Counted from the stretch's first letter, positions 45,868 to 55,116 are shown. The stretch: 64,000 nucleotides of DNA from Nocardioides glacieisoli (GCF_004137245.1 NZ_SDWS01000005.1:62001-126000); one strand, 5' to 3'. Numbers and translations: made by a program. The notes: generated by a model from the letters alone, not told the origin.

Positions 45868-47043
45868 GTGAACGTCCTCGACTGGTGCCTGCTCGCACTG
45901 GTGGGCGTCTATGCCCTCTCGGGCTACTGGCAGGGCTTCATCACCGGGGCGTTCGCGACCGCGGGGCTGCTGCTCGGCGGCCTGCTCGGCATCTGGGCGG
46001 CGCCCCTCGCGCTCGGCGACGCCGCGCCGTCGCTGTGGGTCTCGCTGGGCGCGCTCTTCATCGTGATCGCCGCCGCGTCGCTGGGCCAGGCGCTGTTCCA
46101 GTACGCCGGCTCGCGCATCCGCGCACGCATCACCTGGCAGCCGATCCGGGCCGTCGACGCGGTCGGTGGGTCGGCCCTCAGCGCGGTCGCGGTGCTGCTC
46201 GTCGCGTGGGCCCTCGGCGTCGCGGTCTCCGGCACGCGCATCGGCGGGATCACGCCCCTCGTGCGCGACTCCCTCGTCCTCGCCAAGGTCAACGAGACGC
46301 TCCCGGCCGACTCCAGCCGGGTGCTGCAGGCCTTCAACAACGTCGTCGGCACCACGTTCTTCCCGCGCTACCTCGAGCCGTTCGCGCCCGAGCGGATCGT
46401 CGCGGTCAAGCCCGGTGACAGGCGGATGCTGACCGACCCCGACGTGGTCGTCGCCCAGTCGAGCGTGGTCAAGGTCCGCGGCACCAACGGGTGCGGCGGA
46501 GGTGTCGAGGGCACCGGATTCTTCTACGCGCCCGGCCGGCTGATGACCAACGCCCACGTCGTCGCCGGCGTCACCCGGCCCGAGGTCGAGGTGGCCGGCT
46601 CGACGGTCGTCGCGTCGGTCGTGCTCTACGACGCCGACCTCGACATCGCCGTGCTGGCGCTTCCCGACACCGGCGTGCCGCACCTCAGGCTCGACACCGA
46701 GGCCGGCCCCGGCGACAACGTCGCGGTGCTGGGCTACCCCGAGGACGGGCCCTACGACGTCGAGGTCGGCCGGATCCGCTCGCAGCAGCGGCTGCGCTCA
46801 CCCGACATCTACGGCGAGGGCACGGTCATCCGGCAGGTCTACTCGCTGCGCGCGCTCATCCGCCCCGGCAACTCGGGAGGCCCGATCGTCACCTCCGGCG
46901 GGGACGTCGCCGGACTGGTCTTCGCCGCGTCGGTGAGCGACCAGGACACCGGCTACGCGCTGACGGCCGAGCAGGTCAGCGAGTCGGCCGCCCGGGGGCT
47001 CACCCGGGACACGCCCGTCGACACGGGCACCTGCGTGCGCTGA
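45868..47043 (+). CDS. marP: MarP-like membrane serine protease
   Basis: A protein of 391 aa. Four membrane helices of the CvpA type (about 6-20, 29-49, 59-80 and 98-121) precede a trypsin-like periplasmic domain with His230 (TNAHVV), Asp259 (DADLDIAVL) and Ser336 (RPGNSGGPI). Cys209 and a Cys near residue 389 could form a disulfide. In Mycobacterium tuberculosis MarP supports acid resistance by cleaving a peptidoglycan hydrolase. GTG start at 45868, three bases after the Nudix stop. Confidence 0.93.
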   Translation: MNVLDWCLLALVGVYALSGYWQGFITGAFATAGLLLGGLLGIWAAPLALGDAAPSLWVSLGALFIVIAAASLGQALFQYAGSRIRARITWQPIRAVDAVGGSALSAVAVLLVAWALGVAVSGTRIGGITPLVRDSLVLAKVNETLPADSSRVLQAFNNVVGTTFFPRYLEPFAPERIVAVKPGDRRMLTDPDVVVAQSSVVKVRGTNGCGGGVEGTGFFYAPGRLMTNAHVVAGVTRPEVEVAGSTVVASVVLYDADLDIAVLALPDTGVPHLRLDTEAGPGDNVAVLGYPEDGPYDVEVGRIRSQQRLRSPDIYGEGTVIRQVYSLRALIRPGNSGGPIVTSGGDVAGLVFAASVSDQDTGYALTAEQVSESAARGLTRDTPVDTGTCVR

Positions 47044-47065
47044 GCGTCGTACTGCTCCCTTGTCG

Positions 47066-47199
47066 AGCGGTGGTGGAGCCACAGTCGAGTTCGCCGAAAG
47101 GTGGGTGGACCACCGCCCACCGGCGTGTCGGCCCTGGACACGCCGGACAGCGGTGGTGGAGCCACAGTCGAGTTCGCCGAAAGGTGGGTGGACCACCGC
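47066..47199. repeat. Twin 51-nt repeats flanking a 10-bp hairpin
   Basis: Copies 47066-47116 and 47149-47199 are identical over 51 nt. Each begins GCGGTGGT and ends ACCACCGC, so each can fold back. Between them, 47120-47129 pairs perfectly with 47137-47146. The block fills the gap between two convergent genes, so it may double as a terminator. Confidence 0.85.
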
Positions 47200-47219
47200 T
47201 CAGCGGAGGGAGGAGCGGG

Positions 47220-47642
47220 TCAGCCCTTGCCCTTGAGGGCCTGGGGGATCTGCTTGCCCTGCCTGATCGCCTTCTCCGGCGCCTTGACCTTCTTGACCTG
47301 CTTGAGGCCGATGAAGGCGAGGAGCCCGGCGATCAGGAGGTAGAGAGCGAAGACGATGAGGAACGCCCAGTGGAGGTCGAGGCCGCTGCCGTTCCAGTGG
47401 ATGAAGTAGGCCAGCGCGACCGACAGCATGATGATGGCGAGCAGGCCCAGGAAGGCCGCTCCGGCGAAGAGCCCGATGCCGACCCCGCCGTGCTTGACGC
47501 TGACCTTGAGCTCGCTCTTGGCGAGCTCGATCTCCTTGGAGATGAGGGTCGAGATGTCGCGCTGGGCGTCCATGACGAGCTTGCCGAGCGTCGGATCGGA
47601 GTCCTTGACGATTTCTCGAGCCTGGTTCGGTTCGATGGCCAT
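47220..47642 (-). CDS. Phage holin-family membrane protein (superfamily III-like)
   Basis: A protein of 140 aa. A helical charged N-terminus (ISTLISKEIELAKSELKVSV) precedes two membrane helices (about 52-78 and 88-112), then a basic Lys-rich tail. The architecture matches Actinobacteriophage-type holin-like proteins that are chromosomal and conserved in many actinobacteria. No phage genes are nearby, so a lytic role is not implied. Confidence 0.75.
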   Translation of the reverse strand: MAIEPNQAREIVKDSDPTLGKLVMDAQRDISTLISKEIELAKSELKVSVKHGGVGIGLFAGAAFLGLLAIIMLSVALAYFIHWNGSGLDLHWAFLIVFALYLLIAGLLAFIGLKQVKKVKAPEKAIRQGKQIPQALKGKG

Positions 47643-47824
47643 GCGGAGCGATCCTTCGGTGTACGCCGGGGGTGTGCTGACGGTCGCGACCCTACCAACG
47701 GGCCCGGGGCCACCCTTCCTCCGTCTAGACTGAGGAACAAGGTGAGCCGGGAAGTCTGGTCGGCCCGCGGCGTGCAGTCGCGGTCATGCGTTACCCCGTC
47801 GACCTCCAAAGGATGCGCCTGCCC

Positions 47825-49204
47825 ATGGCATCGACCCCGCCCCATCGTCCGTCCGACGACCTCTGGCGCACCGGTCCGGTCTACAGCGAGAGCGACCGAC
47901 CGCTGGCACGGCTGGTCGCGCGACCGGTGCGCGAGTTCCTCCGGGTGGAGGCGGCCGGCTCGCTGCTGCTGCTCCTCGCCGCGGCCGTAGCACTCGTGTG
48001 GGCCAACAGCCCGTGGGCGTCGTCGTACGACGCCTTGTGGCACACGCACCTCGTCCTCGACGTCGGGCCGCTGCGCCTCGACGAGTCGCTGCAGGAGTGG
48101 GTCAACGACGCCCTGATGGTGATCTTCTTCTTCGTCGTCGGGCTGGAGATCAAGTACGAGCTGGTCAACGGTGACCTGCGCGACCCGAAGACCGCAGCCC
48201 TGCCGATCGTCGCCGCGATCGGCGGGATGGTCGTCCCGGCCGGCCTCTACCTCGCACTCAACCCGCCCGGGAGCGACGGCAACGCCGGGTGGGGGATCCC
48301 GATGGCGACCGACATCGCCTTCGCCGTCGGCGTGCTCGGCATCCTCGGGCGCCGCATCCCGTCCGCGGCGCGGCTCTTCCTGCTGACGCTCGCGATCGTC
48401 GACGACATCGGGGCGATCCTGGTGATCGCGGTGTTCTACACGAGCGACCTCTCCCTGGGCTGGCTGGCGATCTCGCTGGGGCTGCTCGCCGCGATGGTGG
48501 TGGCACGGCTGCTGCGCGTGTGGACGGTCGTCGTCTACGCCGTGCTCGGCGTCGGGGTCTGGTTCGCCCTGCTCGAGTCGGGCGTGCACGCCACGCTCGC
48601 CGGTGTCGCGATCGGCCTGCTCGCCCCGGCGACCCCGCTGCTCGAGGAGAAGGTCGCCCGGCAGCACGCGCGCGAGGCGCTGCGCGACAACCAGCTCGAC
48701 CCCGACGAGCTCGCCCGTCTGCGGTTCCTGCTCAAGGAGTCGGTCTCCGTCGTCGAGCGGCTGGTGAGCACGCTGCACCCGCTCTCGGCGTACGTCGTGC
48801 TCCCGGTCTTCGCCCTCGCCAACGCCGGCGTCGAGCTCGGCGCGATCGGCAAGGTCTTCACCGAGCCCGTCGGGATCGGCATCGTGCTGGGCCTGGTGGT
48901 CGGCAAGCCGATCGGCATCTTCGCCGTGTCCTACCTGGCCGTACGCCTCGGGCTCGGCCGGCTGCCCGACCGGACCACGTGGCCCATGGTCCTCGGCCTC
49001 GGCGCCGTCGGCGGGATCGGCTTCACCGTCTCGATCTTCATCGCCGGCCTGTCGTTCCCGGGCGCGGACCTGCTGACGGAGGAGGCGAAGATCGCGATCC
49101 TGCTGGCCTCGCTGTTCGCGGCGGTCATCGGCGTCCTCGTGCTCCTCGCCGCGACGCGCGGTGCGAGCGTCGAGAGCCCCGAGGAGCAGCTGGAATCGAG
49201 CTGA
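47825..49204 (+). CDS. nhaA: Na+/H+ antiporter NhaA
   Basis: A protein of 459 aa, about 12 membrane helices. Motifs are VGLEIKYELVNGDLRDPKTA, MATDIAFAVGVLGILG (Asp of helix IV) and LAIVDDIGAILVIAVFY with the Asp pair that binds ions. A hydrophilic insert (about 265-312, VARQHAREALRDNQLD) sits between helices, typical of actinobacterial NhaA. Start ATG 47825 has AGGA upstream; ATG 47813 is a possible alternative. Confidence 0.93.
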   Translation: MASTPPHRPSDDLWRTGPVYSESDRPLARLVARPVREFLRVEAAGSLLLLLAAAVALVWANSPWASSYDALWHTHLVLDVGPLRLDESLQEWVNDALMVIFFFVVGLEIKYELVNGDLRDPKTAALPIVAAIGGMVVPAGLYLALNPPGSDGNAGWGIPMATDIAFAVGVLGILGRRIPSAARLFLLTLAIVDDIGAILVIAVFYTSDLSLGWLAISLGLLAAMVVARLLRVWTVVVYAVLGVGVWFALLESGVHATLAGVAIGLLAPATPLLEEKVARQHAREALRDNQLDPDELARLRFLLKESVSVVERLVSTLHPLSAYVVLPVFALANAGVELGAIGKVFTEPVGIGIVLGLVVGKPIGIFAVSYLAVRLGLGRLPDRTTWPMVLGLGAVGGIGFTVSIFIAGLSFPGADLLTEEAKIAILLASLFAAVIGVLVLLAATRGASVESPEEQLESS

Positions 49205-49221
49205 GTGGGTACGGACCGCCC

Positions 49222-49653
49222 ATGGCACTCGTGAACAGCAATGGTTTCGCCCACGTCCGACTGACCGTCACCGACATCGCCCGGTCCAAGGAGTTCTACG
49301 ACCGGCTCTTCGGCTGGCCGGCTGCGATCGACAACTCGGACCGGGCCGGCGAGCCCGGCGTGCGTGAGTCGGCGGAGGAGTTCTACGGCGGCACGGTCTA
49401 CCAGACCCCGCAGGGCACGCTCTTCGGCCTCCGGCCGGTCGGGTCGCAGGGGTTCGACGCCGACGCGACCGGGCTCGACCACGTCAGCTTCGCGGTCGAC
49501 TCCCGCGACGACCTCGAGTCGGCGCTGACCGCGCTCGACGAGGCCGGCATCGAGCACGGCGAGATCATGGACTTCCCGGACGCCGGGATGGCCATCCTGT
49601 CGATCCAGGACCCCGACGACATCAACATCGAGCTGACCGCCCCCCTGTCCTGA
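49222..49653 (+). CDS. VOC superfamily (glyoxalase-like) protein
   Basis: A protein of 143 aa. It has the VOC pairs GFAHVRLTVTDIARSKEFYD and GLDHVSFAVDSRDDLESAL and ends with IQDPDDINIEL, the site of a conserved metal-ligand Glu. It is not closely related in sequence to the VOC gene at 23816. The function is unknown. Confidence 0.82.
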   Translation: MALVNSNGFAHVRLTVTDIARSKEFYDRLFGWPAAIDNSDRAGEPGVRESAEEFYGGTVYQTPQGTLFGLRPVGSQGFDADATGLDHVSFAVDSRDDLESALTALDEAGIEHGEIMDFPDAGMAILSIQDPDDINIELTAPLS

Positions 49654-49663
49654 CCGGGCTGGG

Positions 49664-50797
49664 TCAGGCGGGGAGGATCACCCGGAAGCGGCAACCCGCT
49701 GCTGCGGGGACGTTCTCGACCGCGACCTGCCCGTGGTGGGCCTCGACGATCCCCTTGACGATGGCGAGGCCGAGCCCGGCGCGGGAGGTGTGGACGTCCT
49801 GCACCTCGGGCTCCTCCGGCGTACGTGACGAGGTGCCGCGGTAGCCGACGTCGAAGACGCGTTCGCGGGCGTCGTCGGCGATGCCGCCGCAACCGTCGGT
49901 GACGGCGAGCTCGACACCGCCGTCGACCGGCTGGGCGAGCACGTGCACGGTGCCGTCGGCGGGCGTGTGGCGGATGGCGTTGACGATGAGGTTGGCGAGG
50001 ACGCGTGAGAGACCGCTGGGGTCCGCGTCGACCTGCAGGCCGTGGGGCACCTCGCCACCGAGCCGTACGCCGCGGGCGCGGGCCACCGGGTCGGCCGCGG
50101 CGAGTGCCTCGCTGACCAGGTCGCCGAGCAGGACGGCCTGCGGCTGCACGACGAGCTGGCCGGCGTGGATGCGGGAGAGCTCGAAGAGGTCGTCGACCAT
50201 CACGACCATCCGGTCCACCTCGCCGCGGATCTGGCGGTGGTAGCGCTGGGGGTCGGTCGCGATGCCGTCCTCGAGCGCCTCGGCCATCACCCGGATCCCG
50301 GCGAGCGGCGTGCGGAGGTCGTGGGACACCCAGGAGACGAGCTCGCGCCGCGAGTCCTCGAGCCGCTGCTCGCGCTCACGCGCCTCGGCGAGGCGCTGGT
50401 TCGCGGACGCGAGGTCGGCGGCGAGGGCCTGGAACTCGGTGGGCCCGCGGCGCTCGGCCACGATGCTGCCGCCCGCGCCCACCCGGCGTACGTCCTCGCG
50501 CAGCGACTGCGACCACCGCACGAGGGCGGCGGCGAGCGCCAGCGCGACGGCCAGCGACACGACCGCGGCCGCAGTGGTGACGATGAGCACGACGGAACGG
50601 TCGTGGTCGGAGATCAGCATCCGTCGCGAGATCGCCTGGGTGCCGAGCAGGACGGTGAAGGTGGTGACGACGGCGACGACCGCGAGCTGCCAGCGCAGCG
50701 ACCGGTGGCGCAGGGCCCAGCCGGCCAGGAGGCCGAGCAGGCCGACGGCGAGGCCGCTGACGATCGCGACGAACCAGATCTCGGCGAGATCGCTCAT
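49664..50797 (-). CDS. Sensor histidine kinase
   Basis: A protein of 377 aa. Membrane helices lie at about residues 7-28, 36-56 and 69-92. A linker leads to the H-box WVSHDLRTPLAGIR (phospho-His), N-box LANLIVNAIRHTPADG and G-boxes DGCGGI and GLGLAIVKGIVEAHHG. The extracytoplasmic loops are short, so it probably senses within the membrane or through its partner. It is translationally coupled (ATGA) to the response regulator and ends the seven-gene operon. Confidence 0.92.
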   Translation of the reverse strand: MSDLAEIWFVAIVSGLAVGLLGLLAGWALRHRSLRWQLAVVAVVTTFTVLLGTQAISRRMLISDHDRSVVLIVTTAAAVVSLAVALALAAALVRWSQSLREDVRRVGAGGSIVAERRGPTEFQALAADLASANQRLAEAREREQRLEDSRRELVSWVSHDLRTPLAGIRVMAEALEDGIATDPQRYHRQIRGEVDRMVVMVDDLFELSRIHAGQLVVQPQAVLLGDLVSEALAAADPVARARGVRLGGEVPHGLQVDADPSGLSRVLANLIVNAIRHTPADGTVHVLAQPVDGGVELAVTDGCGGIADDARERVFDVGYRGTSSRTPEEPEVQDVHTSRAGLGLAIVKGIVEAHHGQVAVENVPAAAGCRFRVILPA

Positions 50798-51480
50798 GGC
50801 GTGGCCTCCCACCGGTAGCCGACGCCCCAGACCGTGAGCAGCCGCACCGGGTTGGTGGGGTCGGGCTCGACCTTCTCGCGCAGCCGCCGGACGTGGACGG
50901 TCACGGTCGACTGGTCGCCGAACGACCAGCCCCACACCTGCTGGAGCAGGTCGTCGCGGGAGAACGCGATGCCCGGCCGGGAGACGAGGAAGGCCAGCAG
51001 GTCGAACTCGCGCGTGGTCAGCGCCGCCTGCTGCCCGTCCTTGGTCACCAGCCGCCGGGCCCGGTCGACGACGAGGTCGCCGTCGATCAGGACGGTGGGC
51101 GCGTCCGTGTCGGCGGTGGTCGACGAGCGTCGCAGGATCGAGTCGACCCGCAGCACCAGCTCGCGCGGGCTGAAGGGCTTGGTGACGTAGTCGTCCGCAC
51201 CGATCTCCAGGCCGACGACGCGGTCCTGCTCGCTGCCGAGGGCGGTGAGCAGCACGATCGGCACGTCGGAGGTGACCCGCAGGCGGCGGCACACCTCGAG
51301 CCCGTCGAGGCCGGGCATCATCACGTCGAGCACGACCAGGTCGGCGCGCTCCTCGCGCACGGCGTCGAGGGCGCCGGGGCCGTCGGTCGCCTCGCGGACC
51401 TCGTGGCCGGCGGCGCGGAGGTAGTCCACGACGACCTCGCGCACGGTCGGGTCGTCGTCGACGACCAGCACCTTCGCCAC
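50794..51480 (-). CDS. OmpR-family response regulator
   Basis: A protein of 228 aa. The receiver contains acidic DDD, the phospho-Asp in VVLDVMMPGLDG and Lys in VTKPFSPREL. The winged-helix domain has TVTVHVRRLREKVEPDP and VRLLTVWGVGYRWE. GTG 51480 is preferred because AGGAG lies 8 bases upstream; GTG 51489 would overlap the upstream stop as GTGA but has no spaced ribosome site. Confidence 0.93.
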   Translation of the reverse strand: MAKVLVVDDDPTVREVVVDYLRAAGHEVREATDGPGALDAVREERADLVVLDVMMPGLDGLEVCRRLRVTSDVPIVLLTALGSEQDRVVGLEIGADDYVTKPFSPRELVLRVDSILRRSSTTADTDAPTVLIDGDLVVDRARRLVTKDGQQAALTTREFDLLAFLVSRPGIAFSRDDLLQQVWGWSFGDQSTVTVHVRRLREKVEPDPTNPVRLLTVWGVGYRWEATP

Positions 51481-51485
51481 CGCGC

Positions 51486-51899
51486 TCACTCCTGCGCCCG
51501 GGGTCGGCGCGAGCGGAGGAACCCGCTCACGGCCACGAGCAGGACCACGATGGCACTGATCGTCCACCACGTCGCGGCATAGGGGCGGTCGAGCAGGGTG
51601 GCGTTGTCGGCGCGGGCGCCGGCCCGGGTCAGCATCGGGATCGTCGCGATGGTGAGCGTGCCCCAGACGACGAGCGCGACGGTCGCCGGCGCCCGCCACG
51701 CGGCCGGGAGCAACCGCGCACCCACCAGGCACAGGCCGATCAGCAGCGCCGACAGCAGGACGTCGTGCGCGACCACCCCCGCGGCGAACCAGATCGCGAC
51801 CTCGAGCCACTGCCCGGGGTCCTGCCGGGTCAGGAAGAGGAGTGCGCCGTAGAGCGCGACGACGACGCCCACGGCACCGATCGCGAGCCGGGCCCTCAT
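51486..51899 (-). CDS. Small four-helix membrane protein
   Basis: A protein of 137 aa with about four membrane helices (5-24, 35-58, 66-88, 108-127) and a basic tail. No family recognised. It overlaps the oxidoreductase gene by 4 bases and may be its membrane partner. Confidence 0.65.
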   Translation of the reverse strand: MRARLAIGAVGVVVALYGALLFLTRQDPGQWLEVAIWFAAGVVAHDVLLSALLIGLCLVGARLLPAAWRAPATVALVVWGTLTIATIPMLTRAGARADNATLLDRPYAATWWTISAIVVLLVAVSGFLRSRRPRAQE

Positions 51900-53068
51900 G
51901 CGGAGACCTCGAGCCGCGAGACCCACTTGGTCTGCAGGACCCCGGGCCGGTTGGGGGCGATCAGCCGGCACGGGTAGCCGTGGTCGAGCGACAGCGGCTC
52001 GCCCGACAGGTCGAGGGCGAGGAGGGTGCGCTCGTCGGCGGCGAAGTTGGCCGGCAGGATCGTGCGCCGGAAGGGGCCGGACTCCTGGAGCGAGGTGACC
52101 GACACGTCCCGGTCCGCCGGTGCGTCGAACGAAGCCAGCAGGTCGGCCAGCCGGACGCCCGACCAGGTGCCCTGCGCGCTCCAGCCCTCGACGCAGGCGA
52201 TCGGCAGGTCGACGGTGTGCTGCTGCATCGCGCGCAGGTCGTCGTACGACACGGAGCCGGCGACGGTCCCGTCGACGACCACCTCGAGCCGCCAGTCCGG
52301 CGAGCTCGCGGACTCCTCGACGCGGGCCGCCCGCGCGGACTTGTTGATCGGCACGCCTTGCGGACCCTCGCCGGTGCGGACCGCGAGGACGGAGACCTGG
52401 CGCAGCCACGTCACCGTGCTGCCGGCCGTCGCGAGGGTGGCGACCGCGGCGGCGGCGAACGTCGTACGCACGAGGGCGCGCCGCGACAGCGGACCCGGGG
52501 TGGTCGCGGTCTCGCGGTCGTGGGTGGTGTCGTCGATGTCGCTGGTCAGGACGTCGCGGATGATCGGCAGCTTCACCGCGATGTGCAGCACCAGCGCGCC
52601 GATGGCGACCCACGCGATGGCGTAGTGGGTGGTGCGGAAGGAGAAGGAGGACCACGGGTACCACTGGGCGGCGTTGGCCACGCCGGTCGCGAGCTGGAAG
52701 ATCGCGGAGGCGACGAGCACGGCGATCGAGGCGCGCTCGAGGACGGTCAGCAGGAGCTTGCGGGCGTCGTGCAGCGGCGGGGCCTCGAAGAGCTTGGGCA
52801 GCACCGACCACAGCTTCACCAGCAGCAGCGGGATCGCGGCGATCCCCGTCGTGACGTGGAGCCCCTGGGTGAAGCGGTAGCCCCAGCTGGGGCTGGTCGG
52901 GAACGGGATCGGGTGGCTGGGCAGCTGCGCGTAGTGGCTCACCAGGCCGGTGAGGAAGCAGATGCCGAAGGAGATGCCGAGCCAGAGGCCGACGCGCGCG
53001 GCGACGGCGGGGGAGCGCAGCCGCGACGTGAAGCTGTCGGGAGTCGGCGGCGCCAGGCGCGGGGTCAT
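51896..53068 (-). CDS. Molybdopterin-dependent oxidoreductase fused to a membrane domain
   Basis: A protein of 390 aa. The N-terminal half has about four helices with spaced histidines (27-48, 70-88, 108-130, 150-170), resembling a b-type cytochrome. A fifth helix (about 196-215) is followed by a sulfite-oxidase-type molybdopterin domain with the Mo-ligand Cys in IACVEGW. This is the YedY/MsrP-like scheme, with catalytic and membrane parts fused in one chain. The molybdenum domain is probably extracytoplasmic. Confidence 0.82.
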   Translation of the reverse strand: MTPRLAPPTPDSFTSRLRSPAVAARVGLWLGISFGICFLTGLVSHYAQLPSHPIPFPTSPSWGYRFTQGLHVTTGIAAIPLLLVKLWSVLPKLFEAPPLHDARKLLLTVLERASIAVLVASAIFQLATGVANAAQWYPWSSFSFRTTHYAIAWVAIGALVLHIAVKLPIIRDVLTSDIDDTTHDRETATTPGPLSRRALVRTTFAAAAVATLATAGSTVTWLRQVSVLAVRTGEGPQGVPINKSARAARVEESASSPDWRLEVVVDGTVAGSVSYDDLRAMQQHTVDLPIACVEGWSAQGTWSGVRLADLLASFDAPADRDVSVTSLQESGPFRRTILPANFAADERTLLALDLSGEPLSLDHGYPCRLIAPNRPGVLQTKWVSRLEVSA

Positions 53069-53703
53069 GCCGCGCCCTCGGTCAGGACGGCCGCCCAGCG
53101 CTGCCCGAGGTGGTGCACGCGGACGCCGTCGAAGCCCGCGGCCGCCGCGACCCGCCGCACGTCGTCGACGCCCAGGGTGGCCCAGCGGAAGGGGCGGCTG
53201 CGGGTGTGGCTGCCCTCGAGCGCGGCCCAGCAGCTCATGACGGCGCTCCCGGGTCCGTCGAGCTCGACCACGACGCGGCCCCCCGGCACCACGACCGCGC
53301 GCACCCGCTGCAGCAGCCGGACCGGGTCGCCGCCGATGCCGATGTTGCCGTCGGCGAGCAGCGCGGAGTGCCACCGGCCCTCACCGGGCAGGCGGTCGAA
53401 CACGTCCCGCAGCATCGCCGCGACGCCGCGATCGACGGTCATCGCGACGGCGGTCGGCACCACGTCGATGCCCAGCGCGAGGTGCCCGTGCTCGACGAGG
53501 GCCTCGGTGAGCCGTCCCGGCCCGCAGCCGATGTCGAGGGTCGGGCCGTCGCAGAGCGCGACCAGCTCGTGGTCGGAGTCATCGGCCGCACGGCTCCAGA
53601 GGTGCACGGGGAGGGCCATCGGCTCGTCGCCGAGCCCGACCACGACAGTGGGCGCGCCGCCGAGCGCGCTGGCGAAGACCTCGCTGAACGACTGCTCGAT
53701 CAC
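53065..53703 (-). CDS. Class I SAM-dependent methyltransferase
   Basis: A protein of 212 aa. It has the SAM motif I LDIGCGPGRLTEAL (about 55-68), then LGIDVVPTAV and a C-terminal strand pair. GTG 53703 overlaps the preceding glycosyltransferase stop (GTGA); longer starts would run inside that gene. The substrate is unknown; the operon context suggests a lipid- or cell-envelope-linked product. Confidence 0.85.
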   Translation of the reverse strand: MIEQSFSEVFASALGGAPTVVVGLGDEPMALPVHLWSRAADDSDHELVALCDGPTLDIGCGPGRLTEALVEHGHLALGIDVVPTAVAMTVDRGVAAMLRDVFDRLPGEGRWHSALLADGNIGIGGDPVRLLQRVRAVVVPGGRVVVELDGPGSAVMSCWAALEGSHTRSRPFRWATLGVDDVRRVAAAAGFDGVRVHHLGQRWAAVLTEGAA

Positions 53704-54350
53704 CGGGTCGTCACCGCCCGGACGGCGCGCCAGGCCTCGGCGAACCGGGTCGTCGGGGCGAGCCCGGCGACCAGGTCGGCGTCGTCGACGGTGTCGACGT
53801 CCGTCATCGCGGGTGCCTGCGCCACCCGGGCACCGGCCCGCTCGAGGGCGGCGTGGGTGTCGACGAAGGTGGTGTCGGTCGACATCGGCACCGGCGCCAG
53901 GTGTCGTACGACGTCGGCGTCGCGGCGGGCGAGCGCCCACCACCCGCCGTCCGTGGCCGGGGCGAGCACGGCGTCGTGGCCGGCCATCGCGTCGGCGACC
54001 TCGTGCAGTGCCGCGGCGGTGAGCTGCGGGGTGTCCATCCCGACCTGGACGACGAGCCCGGCGCCGGCGTCGACGTGGGCGCGCACCAGCCGCTCGGCGA
54101 ACCCGTCCCCGACCTGCGGCGTGGTCGTCCACCCGTCGAGCGCGGCCCGGATCTCGCCGCCGCGCACGGCCCGGGAGAGGTCGCCGGCGAGGCTGAGGTG
54201 GCCCGCGGCGCCGGCCTCCCGGCAGGCGTCGAGGGTGTCGAGCAGCGCCGCCGCGGCGAGGTCGGCGGCGACGTCGTCCCCCACGAGAGCGCCCAGCCGC
54301 GTCTTCACCTGCCCGGCGACGGGCGCCTTGGCGACCACCAGGACCTTCAT
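53700..54350 (-). CDS. TIGR04282-type glycosyltransferase (DUF2064 family)
   Basis: A protein of 216 aa with a nucleotidyltransferase-like GT-A fold: KAPVAGQVKTRLGALVG at the start (the CofC-like signature), QVGMDTPQL and ATDGGWWALARRD. The family is usually encoded beside a GT2 enzyme, as here. The donor and acceptor are unknown. Confidence 0.82.
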   Translation of the reverse strand: MKVLVVAKAPVAGQVKTRLGALVGDDVAADLAAAALLDTLDACREAGAAGHLSLAGDLSRAVRGGEIRAALDGWTTTPQVGDGFAERLVRAHVDAGAGLVVQVGMDTPQLTAAALHEVADAMAGHDAVLAPATDGGWWALARRDADVVRHLAPVPMSTDTTFVDTHAALERAGARVAQAPAMTDVDTVDDADLVAGLAPTTRFAEAWRAVRAVTTR

Positions 54351-55003
54351 CGCAGCACCTTCCCGAAGTCACGCGCCGTGCGGAGGGTCCCGCTCACGGA
54401 GCCCGACACCTTGGAGCGGGTGCCGGCGGCGCGGGGGTGGTAGTCGACGTCGTGCTCGCTGACCCGCCAGCCGGCCTTGGTGATCGCCTGCAGCAGCTCG
54501 ACCGGGTAGCCGAAGCGGCGGTCCTGGAGCCCGAGGTCGAGCAGTGCCTGGCGCCGGCAGACCCGCATCGGCGCGATGTCGTGCGCGTCCATGTCGATGC
54601 GACGCCGCAGCCAGGCCGTGATCAGGGCGTTGCCCGCCCGGGCGTGCCACGGCCAGACGCCGCGCTGCACCGAGCGGCGTCGACCCACGGCGATGTCGGC
54701 CCGGCCGGACGTCACGTCGGCGAGCAGAGGGAGGAGCTGGTCGGGGTCGAAGGAGCCGTCCCCGTCCATCACCGCGACGTAGTCGGCGGTCGCGGCCTCG
54801 ATGCCGGCGTGCACCGCGGCGCCGTAGCCCGGCGTCGTCTCGGTGACCACGCGCGCGCCCAGCTCGCGGGCCACCTCTGCCGTGTCGTCGGTCGACCCGT
54901 TGTCGACGACGATCACGGCGAAGGTCGCCGGGACGCGTGGCAGCAGGCCCTTCAGGGCGGGTGCTTCGTCCCGGCACGGGAGCACGAGGTCGCAGGTGGT
55001 CAC
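54347..55003 (-). CDS. Family 2 glycosyltransferase
   Basis: A protein of 218 aa. The GT2 core has LPCRDEAPALKGLL, VVDNGSTDDTAEVA and the DGDGSFDPDQL (DxD) metal site. It is short with no membrane helices, as in dolichol-phosphate-mannose-synthase-like soluble members. GTG start. It is the first gene of the operon; the 113-bp divergent gap to the GT-C-like gene should hold its promoter. Confidence 0.88.
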   Translation of the reverse strand: MTTCDLVLPCRDEAPALKGLLPRVPATFAVIVVDNGSTDDTAEVARELGARVVTETTPGYGAAVHAGIEAATADYVAVMDGDGSFDPDQLLPLLADVTSGRADIAVGRRRSVQRGVWPWHARAGNALITAWLRRRIDMDAHDIAPMRVCRRQALLDLGLQDRRFGYPVELLQAITKAGWRVSEHDVDYHPRAAGTRSKVSGSVSGTLRTARDFGKVLR

Positions 55004-55116
55004 GCCTCGACGCTAGGTGCGCCGCCGCCTCGCGGACCATGCTTCCCACCCTTACGGACCGGTGACATGTGCCGTCGCGACTGGCTTCCGTGACCGGCGT
55101 CCCTAGGGTTGACGAC

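Noticed and set aside
47066..47199. Repeats considered as a CRISPR array
   Set aside because: Only two copies, 51 nt long, with a 32-nt spacer that is itself a hairpin; no cas genes.
47220..47642. Holin-like gene taken as a sign of a prophage
   Set aside because: No other phage genes nearby, and the gene lies in a conserved chromosomal order.
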